Shown: positions 1 through 8,210 of the stretch, piece after piece | Numbering within the stretch: the first letter of the stretch is position 1 | Layout: every line of letters starts with the position of its first letter | Assembly (NCBI RefSeq): GCF_030758775.1 | Contig: NZ_CP132384.1 | Location: forward strand, 248,001-312,000 | Direction: 5' to 3' | Length of the DNA stretch: 64,000 bases | DNA from: Bifidobacterium asteroides | GTDB lineage: Bacteria > Actinomycetota > Actinomycetes > Actinomycetales > Bifidobacteriaceae | The notes under the pieces: model-generated | Told to the model about the DNA's origin: nothing | Database searches by the model: none | What the model saw: the letters and a program-made list of their open reading frames with translations, nothing else | Program-made: the position numbers and the translations under genes

Positions 1-440
1 AAAGTGCGCACTATGTCATTGTCTGCATCGTGGTCGTCGCCGGGGTTGTTGTCGTTGTCGAAAGGAGCCGTGCCAGTGGAGCGGGATGCTTGGGACAGTG
101 TGGTGACCACGGCGTCGTCGGTGTCCAGCATGTCCTTGATTGCCGATTTGGTGGTCGGCCCTGTGCTGGGTTGTATGGGCGCGGCCTGGCTCGATGAGGT
201 TGACTCCGACTTCTGAGCGGTTTGGGCTGCCCCGGACGCGGCGGTGTTTAACTGTGGAGTCGAGGTTTGGGTCGACGTGGACGATGTCTGCTGTGCTTGT
301 GTCGTTGCATATGTTGATGTGGAGGTGGAGGTCTGGGCATCAGCTGTCTGTCCACCATCGGCTAAGGCCATAGTGGGTATTAACGTGGCCATAGCCAACA
401 GGCCGGCCAGGACTTTTCCGCTCAAATTACCCTTTGCCAC
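1..440 (-). CDS. Secreted surface protein, N-terminal part (runs off left edge)
   Basis: The frame opens with GTG at 438-440, preceded by AAGGAG about five bases upstream, and stays open to the window edge (146 codons seen). It begins VAKGNLSGKVLAGLLAMATL and continues to TMALADGG, a typical signal peptide with a likely signal-peptidase site after ALA. A roughly 80-residue Ser/Thr/Gln/Ala-rich low-complexity stalk follows, then an acidic stretch reading FDNDNNPGDDHDADNDIVRT. The NDIVRT-type opening resembles the start of very large LPxTG-type surface proteins of actinobacteria; this is a family impression, not a proof. Function would be at the cell surface (adhesion or wall-associated display). 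The rest of the gene, including any sortase motif, lies outside the window. Confidence 0.7.
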   Translation of the reverse strand, partial: MAKGNLSGKVLAGLLAMATLIPTMALADGGQTADAQTSTSTSTYATTQAQQTSSTSTQTSTPQLNTAASGAAQTAQKSESTSSSQAAPIQPSTGPTTKSAIKDMLDTDDAVVTTLSQASRSTGTAPFDNDNNPGDDHDADNDIVRT

Positions 441-646
441 GTTTCTCCTTTTGAGCGCCGACGACCGACTGGGGCGTCGGGCCGGGCATCCCCTTCGGGT
501 CATCCGGTCGACTGTCTACGATGGTTCTCAAGTCATCCGATAAAAGTGCTGTGGAACAGTATACAGAATCCTTGGCTATGATTCCGCTATTGCTGTGCGT
601 CTCCGGAGAAAAAAGGGTCAACAATGGACAGAGCAAGGAGGCCCGC

Positions 647-1897
647 ATGAGTGAACGGGATCATCGTGAGCCTTCGGCGGTCGGTCCTCCAGGTCACGGA
701 ATGCGCGAGCGGTCGACCGTTTACGGGTTTTTCATCATCATGGGCATCGGTACTTCGGCCTGGATTTCTCGACTGCCAACAGTCAAGGCAAGTCTCGGTC
801 TGCAGCCTTCGGGCCTGGCTCTGATGACCATCCTGGGAGGCTGCGGCGCTCTGGTCGGCATGCTGGTCTCGGGTGTATTGACTGATCGGCTGGGCGTGCG
901 GCGGGCCATGCTGCTGGCAGCCTCCACCTGGTGCCTGGGCATGGTAATCGCGGCCTTGGCTGTCACTCTGCGCTCGGTGCCCGGGGTGGTTTTGGGACTG
1001 CTCTTCAATTCGGCGGGGATCAGCCTCTGGGGAACGGTCAACACCGTCGAGGCGGGTGCAGTGGAGCGCTTCTCCTCTCGGTCCATAATGCCGCGTTTTC
1101 ATGCCTCATATAGTTTGGGCATGTTTCTTGCCTTGGGACTGGGCTCGCTCCTGTCTCATCTGGGTGTGGCCATAGGTGCGCACCTAGCAGTCAATGCGCT
1201 GGTCAGCCTGGCTCTGGTGATCGCCTGCGTTCTGCTCTGCCCGGCTCAGCCTCTAGGGGATTACAAGGGCGGCGCTGACGACCGACGTTCGGATCAGCAG
1301 GCGGGTTCAGGGCAATCGTCCGCCTTCGGCAAGCAGTTGGCGGCCTGGGGCGATGCCCTGGTGCTCATGCTTGCCCTGATCAACGTGGCCCTGGAGGCCA
1401 GCGAGGGTGCCGTCAACGACTGGAGCGGTATTGGCCTGGTCGATGCCTTCGGCGTCCCTGAGTCTCAAGCCGGTCTTGCTCCCACGATTTTCGCTGCAGC
1501 CATGATCGTTTCAAGGCTGTTGGGGACACATCTGATCGAGCGGTTGGGGAACATGCGCTCGCTGGTCCTGACCCTCCTGGTCTCGGCTCTGGGCATCCTG
1601 GTCTATGCTCTTTCGCCCTCTTTTGTGTTGAGCCTTGTGGGCACTGGAATTTGGGGTGTCGGAGCTGCTCTGGGCGTACCCATTGTTACTACTTTGGCAA
1701 CCAAGGATCCAGCCGTGGCGGCCCAGCGTGCTTCGGTCATCTCCACTGCCTACTACGGGGTCTCCTGGATCATCCCTCCGGCTATTGGATTCCTGGCCGA
1801 CCATACCGGTGTCAGGCCGGCGCTGTTGCCCTTGGCGTTCTTGCTGGTGGCGGTTACCCTCCTGGTGCCCCCGGTGTCTAGGCTCACTCGGGAATGA
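647..1897 (+). CDS. MFS transporter, YbjJ-like
   Basis: This 416-residue integral membrane protein has about twelve hydrophobic segments. It opens with a charged N-terminus (MSERDHRE) and a first helix containing GIGTSAWISRLP, characteristic of the YbjJ-type branch of the major facilitator superfamily. A loop of about 30 hydrophilic residues (near DYKGGADDRRSDQQAG) separates the two six-helix halves. The reading frame extends back to 521, but ATG 647 has a clear AAGGAG six bases upstream and gives a normal MFS length. Substrate cannot be read from the sequence. It is divergent from the surface-protein gene and convergent with the DNA glycosylase gene. Confidence 0.8.
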   Translation: MSERDHREPSAVGPPGHGMRERSTVYGFFIIMGIGTSAWISRLPTVKASLGLQPSGLALMTILGGCGALVGMLVSGVLTDRLGVRRAMLLAASTWCLGMVIAALAVTLRSVPGVVLGLLFNSAGISLWGTVNTVEAGAVERFSSRSIMPRFHASYSLGMFLALGLGSLLSHLGVAIGAHLAVNALVSLALVIACVLLCPAQPLGDYKGGADDRRSDQQAGSGQSSAFGKQLAAWGDALVLMLALINVALEASEGAVNDWSGIGLVDAFGVPESQAGLAPTIFAAAMIVSRLLGTHLIERLGNMRSLVLTLLVSALGILVYALSPSFVLSLVGTGIWGVGAALGVPIVTTLATKDPAVAAQRASVISTAYYGVSWIIPPAIGFLADHTGVRPALLPLAFLLVAVTLLVPPVSRLTRE

Positions 1898-2055
1898 CGC
1901 CCTTCGGTTGGCAAAACTCCGCCAACCGGTTGTCGGGCGAAGCACAATCTTTGGGCAGATACTCGGATTCAAACAGCCGTTCCCAAATATTGCCGTACAC
2001 GTCAGTGAATTTTATGGCCACAGCAGCCAGTCGACACCGGCCCTGAGGATCGCCT

Positions 2056-2421
2056 TTAGGGCAAATGGATGCCCTTGCCCGCCAGATTCTCCAAGCATTC
2101 CTGCAGATAGGCTGCATCGTGCTCGGGGTAGATGGGGTTCGTCAACGGCACGGCAGTCAGATCCTTGTATGGCGGGCAGTGCCTGCCGCGGTAGAACGGA
2201 TCATACCAGGCGGGATCAGGAAGGTAGCCGCGCTCGCGCATCGTTGCCATGACTAATAGATGAAATTGAAAGAGCTTATATGGGCAGTGGTCGAAGACAT
2301 AGTCAACGGTGGCATGCTGTCGACCCCATCCAAGGCCCCGCAGGGCGGTGATCTCCCTATGCTGGCCCAGCAGCTGCTGTCTGGGAAGCAGCCGGATCAA
2401 ATCTTGATGCCACAGTCGCAT
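2056..2421 (-). CDS. Pyrimidine dimer DNA glycosylase / endonuclease V-like protein
   Basis: This 121-residue protein starts MRLWHQDLIRLLPRQQLLGQ and continues HREITALRG...GRQHATVDYVFDH. That is the conserved pattern of the Pyr_excise (T4 endonuclease V-like) family in bacteria, where the RE pair in HREI corresponds to the catalytic region of T4 EndoV. The family removes UV-induced cyclobutane dimers by a glycosylase/AP-lyase reaction. The length is normal for the short bacterial members. It is a single gene; about 150 bases separate it from the converging MFS gene, with no other coding region I can support there. Confidence 0.75.
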   Translation of the reverse strand: MRLWHQDLIRLLPRQQLLGQHREITALRGLGWGRQHATVDYVFDHCPYKLFQFHLLVMATMRERGYLPDPAWYDPFYRGRHCPPYKDLTAVPLTNPIYPEHDAAYLQECLENLAGKGIHLP

Positions 2422-2448
2422 GACGCCCCCTCGTTGAGGGCATAAGTG

Positions 2449-2509
2449 AACCCCTCCTTCAGCCTAGCCGCTTGTATCACTGTGAAGCGGACTGGCAGAA
2501 GAAGGGGTT
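2449..2509. terminator. Long imperfect hairpin downstream of the SDR gene
   Basis: Outer arms AACCCCTCCTTC and GAAGAAGGGGTT (one mismatch) and inner arms AGCCGCTT and AAGCGGA form a long stem in the gap between the ends of the SDR gene and the upstream side of the glycosylase gene. No strong T-run follows. A terminator for the minus-strand SDR gene is the simplest reading. Confidence 0.5.
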
Positions 2510-2533
2510 GGGGCAATTCCTTACTGGAACTCC

Positions 2534-3274
2534 TTACTGGGCGATGAATCCGCCGTCCACAACGAATTCGGCACCCAGCGCGAACTTGGATTCGTCGCTG
2601 GCCAGGTAGACGCAGATTTCGCCGATGTCCTGGGGCTCGCCGATATGACCCAGGGGCGTCAGCTTGCTCATCCTGTCCTCAAGGCTCTGGCTGATCAGAG
2701 GGGTCTTGATGAATCCGGGATGGACCGAGTTGATGCGAACACCGTAGTTGTTGTTGGCGGAATCCAGAGCGGCGGACTTGGTCAGCAGCCTGGTGCCGCC
2801 CTTGCTGGCGTTGTAGGCTCCGGCCCGGCTCAGGCCCACGAAGCCCTCGATGGAGGAGATGTTGATAATGGATCCGCCGCGGCCTTTCATGACCCGCATG
2901 CCATGCTTGGTGCCCAGGAAGGTTCCGTTCAGGTTGATAGCGATGATCTTCTTCCAGTCATCGTAGCTTTCCTCGTCCATGGTGACGCCTTTGTCGCCGA
3001 CGCCGGCGTTGTTGACCACGGTGGTCAGCTGGCCCAGCTCCTTTTCAACGGTGTCGATGGTAGAGACCCACTGGTCCTCGTCCGTCACGTCCAAGGTGTG
3101 GAAGACGACCTGCCCGGGATGCTCCTGCATGAAGCTGCGGGAGGCATCGGTCTCCTTGATGTCGGTAAGGGCCACCTTGGCCCCCTCGCGGACGAAGCAT
3201 TCGGCGATGCCCACGCCCATGCCGCCGGTTCCTCCGGTGATGATGGCTACCTTACCTTGTAGACGATCAGTCAT
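2534..3274 (-). CDS. SDR alcohol dehydrogenase, Lactobacillus (R)-ADH-like
   Basis: This 246-residue classical short-chain dehydrogenase/reductase has the NAD(P) motif TGGTGGMG near residues 13-20, NNAG, the catalytic Ser in INISSIEGF and the YNASK motif near residue 154. It resembles the (R)-specific alcohol dehydrogenase of Lactobacillus brevis closely over its length, including SIEGFVG, HPGFIKTPL, IGEP.DI..ICVYLAS and the C-terminal VDGGFIAQ; in the family the terminal Gln helps bind magnesium. The acidic residue after beta-2 (LTDIKE) suggests NADH preference. ATG 3274 follows AAGGAG by five bases; an in-frame GTG at 3280 sits inside that ribosome site. Ketone/aldehyde reduction is the likely role; the natural substrate is unknown. 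Confidence 0.85.
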   Translation of the reverse strand: MTDRLQGKVAIITGGTGGMGVGIAECFVREGAKVALTDIKETDASRSFMQEHPGQVVFHTLDVTDEDQWVSTIDTVEKELGQLTTVVNNAGVGDKGVTMDEESYDDWKKIIAINLNGTFLGTKHGMRVMKGRGGSIINISSIEGFVGLSRAGAYNASKGGTRLLTKSAALDSANNNYGVRINSVHPGFIKTPLISQSLEDRMSKLTPLGHIGEPQDIGEICVYLASDESKFALGAEFVVDGGFIAQ

Positions 3275-3280
3275 ATCCAC

Positions 3281-3694
3281 TCCTTTATAGAGATGTGCTG
3301 TCGTATTTCATCGTATGCTATGGCATGCCCATACTCCCATACTGATGGTTGCTGCATGAGCCATTCGGGATGATACGTCTCCTGCGGTTGGTATGTGGAT
3401 TTGTATTACTGCTTCGCCAAGCCTGCTGGCTGTAACTCGATGAGATTTTTCGACCTCAAAAGCGATGCTATATGGCGTAAATCAGCATGATGCCAACTGT
3501 ATTGTTCACGAATTAGTTTGGGTTAATAACGTATCCGCACTCATCGGCCTTTGTAGCTTAGTACCTTATCTTTGAACAAGCAGCGATACAGAAATTACTG
3601 TAAAAATTATTTCATGTATACAGGCTCTCTATCCTGTGGCCATCGACCAGTGGAAGAGAGCCAGTTGTCAGAGCTGTTACCATGATCAGCGCGC
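3281..3694. other. AT-rich intergenic stretch with a hairpin at 3623-3662
   Basis: No supported gene lies here. The stretch is visibly richer in A and T than the flanks and should carry the SDR promoter on the minus strand. A hairpin with perfect arms GGCTCTCT (3623-3630) and AGAGAGCC (3655-3662) lies just past the remnant transporter's stop codon and could have been its terminator. Confidence 0.5.
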
Positions 3695-4640
3695 TCAAGG
3701 TGAGCAGTATGGCACAACCATGTGGCGGTCAACAATTATTTCCCAGAGGATCGCTGCGACGGCTGAGGCTGCGGAACCGTCCATCTGTACGCAGGCATCA
3801 ATCTCCGTATAGTCCAAGGTTCCGAAGCCCGAGCGCACCAACAGAGGTGTTTCGACCGTCGTGCAGGTATATACGGAATCCAAATCCGAAAGAACCGAGC
3901 AGCAGCAGGATGCCCTGGTTGGTGAAAGCTCGCAAAGATGCCCATCAGTCCGCTACTGATCTCCCCCCCCCCTAAACCAAGGACCGCATTCCGGTCGTTG
4001 ATGAATCCAAGTGTGATCTCGCCGATTGCTTGTCCAATCATGCAGGAGGAGGCAATCAGACCTGCCATGGAGGCCATGGAGGGAATGGATGTCGCATAGG
4101 GGGGGGGCAGGAATTGGTAGACAGTCTGATCAATGGTGATCAGTACGCAGAATATCTCCAAGGATCAGAAAGCCGGGGTACGCATGGCCTGATGCGCTGT
4201 TAGCCCTTGCTCGTGGGTTTTGCTGCAGATCTAGGTCTGATGGATGTGAGCGGACGACGAATATGGTAAATGGAAGAGCGGCGACCTGGATGATAAGTCC
4301 AACGGTCAGGCATCTACGTCTCCATCCGTCGGGTGCGGATTGGATGATCAAGTTGCCTAATTGGTTGAAAATAGCACCACCTACACCTGTGAAGACCATG
4401 CACAAACCTATATTGAATCCGATGCGCTTGCAGAACCATGCGTTGATCAAGATGGGTACGGCTAGGTAAAGTACAGCCGGCATGCCCACGCCCATGATGA
4501 ATCCGCAGACGTAGAACTGCCAGACAGCCTAAAACCAGCAAAAGGATGCTTGCGCTTAGCATAGCGCGCAGGTCGAATTGCGTGGGATGATACCAATATG
4601 TTGTTGCGGAATCCGCGATGAGGATGCCAATATGGGCACG
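3695..4640 (-). pseudogene. Decayed MFS transporter (OFA-like) with frameshifts
   Basis: Read in the minus direction, at least four frame segments stitch into one transporter. One segment has MLSASILLLVLG and, after a shift near 4520, FIMGVGMPAVLYLAVPILIN and KRIGFNIGLCMVFTGVGGAI. After a shift near 4150 comes IDQTVYQFLP and IGQAIGEITLGFINDRN. After shifts near 3880-3940 comes NQGILLLLGSFGFGF, then VETPLLVRSGFGTLDYTEI to a stop at 3695. The TPLLVR.GFG..DYT pattern is typical of the C-terminal half of oxalate/formate-antiporter-type MFS proteins. No start codon or N-terminal helices can be found. A C10 run (3963-3972) and a G9 run (4099-4107) lie inside. Multiple shifts argue for real decay rather than a single sequencing error. 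Confidence 0.75.
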
Positions 4641-4684
4641 AATTATCCTAATAGGATTTTTGAATGTTGAAGAGTAGCGAACAC

Positions 4685-5536
4685 TCAGTAATCACCGCTT
4701 TGACGGCGGTACTGTATAGGAGTCATACCTACTTGATGTTTGAAAGTGGTGCACAGGATTGATATCGAAGAGAATCCGCACTGTTTGCGGATTTCGTCCA
4801 GGGAAAGGTCGCTGTTGGCAAGTAGGAACTTGGCCACATCAATACGTGAAGCAGTGATATATGCGTGAGGTGTCAGACCTGTTTGTTTTTTGAAGATGCG
4901 AATAAAGTGGTATTCGCTCATATATGCCCGTTCTGCCAGTGAGCTCACCGTTAGTGACTGATTGAGATTATCGGCGATGTATGCTATCGAGTCATCGATG
5001 GTATGTGAGCGCTTTGCTGTGACTCCAGGCTTGTTCTCTACAGCAAATTCCGTGAGCAGATCGGTAATATGACGAGCCATCTCCGGTTCGGAGTATCCAC
5101 CTTGATCCGTGGCCATATCGTGGATTTCACGCAACTGAGTCCGCGCATATGAAGGGTTGCGAAGGGTAATTACGTTTCCAAGTTTTGCTGTGATCAAATC
5201 ATAATACGGTCGTGCCGTTATTCCATCGAAGTGCATCCACAACACGTCCGTTTTAGTGTCAGTCCCATAACGATGGCGGGAATAGCAGTCAACGAGAACG
5301 AATTGATCAGCCACGGCCCGCAAATGACCTGCAGGCAGATCCAAATCCATGGATCCTGAGAGCACTAGCATGACGAGAAAACTGTCAAAGGACCGGCGAT
5401 CAAGACGATAGCCGGGCTGGTAGCTGAACATGCCAGATCTGAGCAAGTAAAGAAATGTACGCCGGGCTGTGGCTGAAGGAATTCGCATGACGAAGTCCGA
5501 CTTGGCCAAGTCGATGAAGTGCTCGGCGGGTTTCAT
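4685..5536 (-). CDS. AraC-family transcriptional regulator
   Basis: This is a 283-residue regulator. Its N-terminal half (about residues 30-130) looks like a cupin-type AraC sensing domain (PGYRLDRRSFDSFLVMLVLSG region). The C-terminal hundred residues hold two helix-turn-helix units: LTVSSLAERAYMSEYHFIRI followed by FKKQTGLTPHAYI, then LSLDEIRKQCGFSSISILCT and FKHQVGMTPIQYRR. It sits downstream of the sugar transporter, epimerase and DUF5107 genes in the same orientation, with its own 130-base spacer containing a strong hairpin. It is probably the local sugar-responsive activator of those genes. One unusual point is CTTFKHQVG in place of the commoner S..F..F.... pattern. Confidence 0.85.
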   Translation of the reverse strand: MKPAEHFIDLAKSDFVMRIPSATARRTFLYLLRSGMFSYQPGYRLDRRSFDSFLVMLVLSGSMDLDLPAGHLRAVADQFVLVDCYSRHRYGTDTKTDVLWMHFDGITARPYYDLITAKLGNVITLRNPSYARTQLREIHDMATDQGGYSEPEMARHITDLLTEFAVENKPGVTAKRSHTIDDSIAYIADNLNQSLTVSSLAERAYMSEYHFIRIFKKQTGLTPHAYITASRIDVAKFLLANSDLSLDEIRKQCGFSSISILCTTFKHQVGMTPIQYRRQSGDY

Positions 5537-5603
5537 GATTACTGTTCCTCTTTGTCCATATTCCTTAACGATATGCTATAAGTCTGGTCCTTAAGTGGGT
5601 AAG

Positions 5604-5645
5604 GATGATGGCAGGAGCCGTGTGGTTATGGCCCCTGCCATCATC
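5604..5645. terminator. Hairpin between sugar transporter and araC-type gene
   Basis: Arms GATGATGGCAGG and CCTGCCATCATC enclose an 18-base loop whose ends can extend the pairing (GCC/GGC). It lies 25 bases past the transporter stop (minus strand). There is no clear T-tract, so it could be a terminator or an mRNA-stabilising processing hairpin. Confidence 0.6.
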
Positions 5646-5669
5646 AAAATGCCCGTGTAGGGCCCGGTT

Positions 5670-7109
5670 TCAGTTCTCGCTCATGTCTTCTAGCGCCACG
5701 CCGCTGGTTTCGGGCAGGGCCTTGGTGACTAGGAGGAAACCTACTACGCCGAAAAGGGCGAAGATCACGTAGGACCAGCCCAAGCCAATCCCGTCACGCA
5801 TCGAAGGGAACACCCAGTTACAGGCGGCTGAAGCAATCCAGCAGAAGAAAGTCGCCACTGACACTCCTATGGCGCGAATGGAGTTTGGCAGCACTTCGGA
5901 GATGACGACCCACATGCCAGGTGCCCAGGTAGCGGAATAGCAGAACCAGAATACATTGGCTACGATCAGCAAGAACCAGGCCCAGCCTGTGGTCACGTTC
6001 ACTTCACCGTTGACCACTTTGCCGGTGAAGAACCCTACGGCCATAAGCGCCAGACCAATGGTCATGGTTACGGAGCCAATCGTCAGCAGCTTGCGCCGAC
6101 CGATCTTGTCGATGTAGGCCATGCCGATCATGGTTGCAATGAGAGCGAAGATCGTGCGAATGAACGACATATGCAATGCGCTTTGCTCGGAGAATCCGAC
6201 CATCTGCCACATGGACGAATCATAGAACATGATAACGTTCGTACCTTGGAGCTGCTGCAGCATGGCTACTCCGATTGCCACCCACATGACCTTGCGCAAT
6301 CCGAAGCAATCGCCTCTCAGATCAGACAAGCGCGCCGGACGTTCGAGCATGGTTCCACGTATTTCCTGAACCTTGTCGTCGGGATCGGGCTCGCCTGTGA
6401 TTTCGGAGAGGATAGTCCTGGCCTTTTCGTTCTCCCCTTTCATCACCAGGTATCTTGGGGACTCCGGAAGCATCAGTGCCACCACGAACATGAGTATGCC
6501 TGGCAGAGCCATAGTCATCAGCATCCATCGCCAAGCCGCCAGACCCAGCCACCAGGTCTTTTCAGCACCGCCTGCGCCCATCGCATACAGATCATTGAGG
6601 CCTAAAGCTGCTATTTGTCCAAGGACAATGGCGAATTGTTGCATGGAACCTAGCATGCCGCGCAGATTCTGAGGAGCGATCTCCGATATGTATGAAGGCC
6701 CGATGACGGAGGTGAAGCCGACCCCGATCCCTCCTAGGAATCTGAATATGAAGAACACCCAAACGTTGCTTGTCAGGCCCGATACCAAGGCGCAGGCCAC
6801 GAAAAGTATGGATGCGCCGATAAGAACCTTGGTGCGACCGTAGCGATCGGCGAGTTTGCCAGCAAACCAAGCTCCTACAGCGCAGCCGACGAGCGCCGAT
6901 GAAACCGTGAATCCGGACATGAAGCCTGTGACGCCGAATCCGGAATCCGGACTGGTCAGTGCCTTGACGGCGCTATTGATGACGGATGTGTCGTAACCGA
7001 ACATGAATCCGCCGACGGCAGCGGCCGCACAAACGATAATGAGTTTGATCCTATTGCCGTTGGATAAGCCTTTTGCCGGCGGTATGCCGGTTTTAGTTGG
7101 ATGAGACAT
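5670..7109 (-). CDS. Sugar/H+ symporter, MFS sugar-porter family
   Basis: This 479-residue, twelve-helix protein carries the sugar porter signatures: GYDTSVI in helix 1, GKLADRYGRTKVL after helix 2, RFLGGIGVG, PESPRYLV before the central loop, QQLQGTN in helix 7, DKIGRRKLL after helix 8 and the C-terminal LPETSG.ALE. Family members (XylE, GalP, AraE) import pentoses or hexoses with a proton. The neighbouring aldose 1-epimerase and AraC regulator fit uptake of a free aldose; which one cannot be told. It lies 42 bases after galM and probably belongs to the same transcript. Confidence 0.88.
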   Translation of the reverse strand: MSHPTKTGIPPAKGLSNGNRIKLIIVCAAAAVGGFMFGYDTSVINSAVKALTSPDSGFGVTGFMSGFTVSSALVGCAVGAWFAGKLADRYGRTKVLIGASILFVACALVSGLTSNVWVFFIFRFLGGIGVGFTSVIGPSYISEIAPQNLRGMLGSMQQFAIVLGQIAALGLNDLYAMGAGGAEKTWWLGLAAWRWMLMTMALPGILMFVVALMLPESPRYLVMKGENEKARTILSEITGEPDPDDKVQEIRGTMLERPARLSDLRGDCFGLRKVMWVAIGVAMLQQLQGTNVIMFYDSSMWQMVGFSEQSALHMSFIRTIFALIATMIGMAYIDKIGRRKLLTIGSVTMTIGLALMAVGFFTGKVVNGEVNVTTGWAWFLLIVANVFWFCYSATWAPGMWVVISEVLPNSIRAIGVSVATFFCWIASAACNWVFPSMRDGIGLGWSYVIFALFGVVGFLLVTKALPETSGVALEDMSEN

Positions 7110-7151
7110 GTGGGAAACTTCTTTCTATGTTGTTGACGGATCGCTGTTGTT

Positions 7152-8210
7152 TCAAGAGATGATGCTCGTTCGGTAGTAGATCCTGGCGGCAAAAATGTCG
7201 CCTGCTCTCAAGATGGGTTTTATGGGGTCGTCGCTGTTGATGGCGTTGGGTACAAATTCGCACTCAAGCGCTATGCCTTCCCTAGGCCCATAGCAGTGGC
7301 CATCTCTAGCTCGGGTGTTGCTCAGATAGTCACCGGTGTAGATCTGGATTGCGGGTAGATCAGAAAAGACGTCGAGTCGAATGCCGGTCTTCGCGCTGGC
7401 TAGTGTGGCCATATGGCCGAACTGCCGGGGGCTTTTGTCGATCGGATAGGCATGGTTGTAGCCGTGCCCAAGTCTGATCTGGTCGAAAGCCTGATCGCGC
7501 CGCTCACCGATGCTGCAGGGTTTCCTGAAATCCATCGGAGTATCGGCCACGGCCTGTCGAGAGCCTGTTGGTATGGCATCCTCACCGAGGATGGGGCAGA
7601 ACGTATCTGCATTTATCTGCAGTGTGTGATCCAGAATATTGCCAGATCCATCGCCATCCAGATTGAAGTAGGCATGATTGGTGAGATTGCATATGGTGTC
7701 TGTATCCGTGGCGCCTTCGAAAGTTATTTCGAGTCCGTCATCCTGAAGTCTGTAGCATACCGTGATCGACATGGCTCCCGGAAAGCCTTGATCGCCGTCT
7801 GAGGTATCCATCCTCAAGGTGACATGCCGGTCGTCGTACGAATCAGTCGTCCACAGCCGGTGCTCGTAACCGTCAGGGCCGCTGTGGTTGTTGTTCTTGC
7901 CGTCGTTCGCTTCTAATCGGTATGTGCGTCCATTCAGCTGAAACTGGGCATTGGATATTCTGTTGGCATTGCGTCCGATGATGGCACCCAGACAGCAGGT
8001 GTCGGCGCAATAGCTCGCTAAATCCGGGCATCCCAGGACTATTTGCCTAAGTTCTCCTGCACTGTCCGGGGTGAGGAAAGAGACGAGCCGCGCTCCGAAA
8101 TCGGTGATTGTTGCCGATTGTCCCTGTCCGTTCTGGAGCTTGAACAGGTGTGCGACTCTGTCATCGTCTAATCTACCGAATTCGCTGGCAGACATGTCCG
8201 CTGCTTTCAT
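7152..8210 (-). CDS. galM: Aldose 1-epimerase (mutarotase)
   Basis: This 352-residue GalM-type protein interconverts alpha and beta anomers of free aldoses. Visible signatures are GRNANRI, NNNHSGPDG, TNHAYFNLDG with the catalytic acid His near residue 176, IQIYTGDYL, and LECEFVPNAIN with the catalytic base Glu near residue 316. The ATG overlaps the TGA of the DUF5107 gene upstream (ATGA), so the two are translationally coupled. The spacing to the sugar porter is 42 bases. A mutarotase coupled to a large glycan-domain protein suggests the latter releases or handles sugar in one anomeric form. Confidence 0.9.
   Translation of the reverse strand: MKAADMSASEFGRLDDDRVAHLFKLQNGQGQSATITDFGARLVSFLTPDSAGELRQIVLGCPDLASYCADTCCLGAIIGRNANRISNAQFQLNGRTYRLEANDGKNNNHSGPDGYEHRLWTTDSYDDRHVTLRMDTSDGDQGFPGAMSITVCYRLQDDGLEITFEGATDTDTICNLTNHAYFNLDGDGSGNILDHTLQINADTFCPILGEDAIPTGSRQAVADTPMDFRKPCSIGERRDQAFDQIRLGHGYNHAYPIDKSPRQFGHMATLASAKTGIRLDVFSDLPAIQIYTGDYLSNTRARDGHCYGPREGIALECEFVPNAINSDDPIKPILRAGDIFAARIYYRTSIIS

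Noticed and set aside
1884-2117. A 77-codon minus-strand frame next to the DNA glycosylase gene
   Set aside because: Considered as a frameshifted tail of the glycosylase, but that protein already has the normal family length and the extra residues match nothing known.
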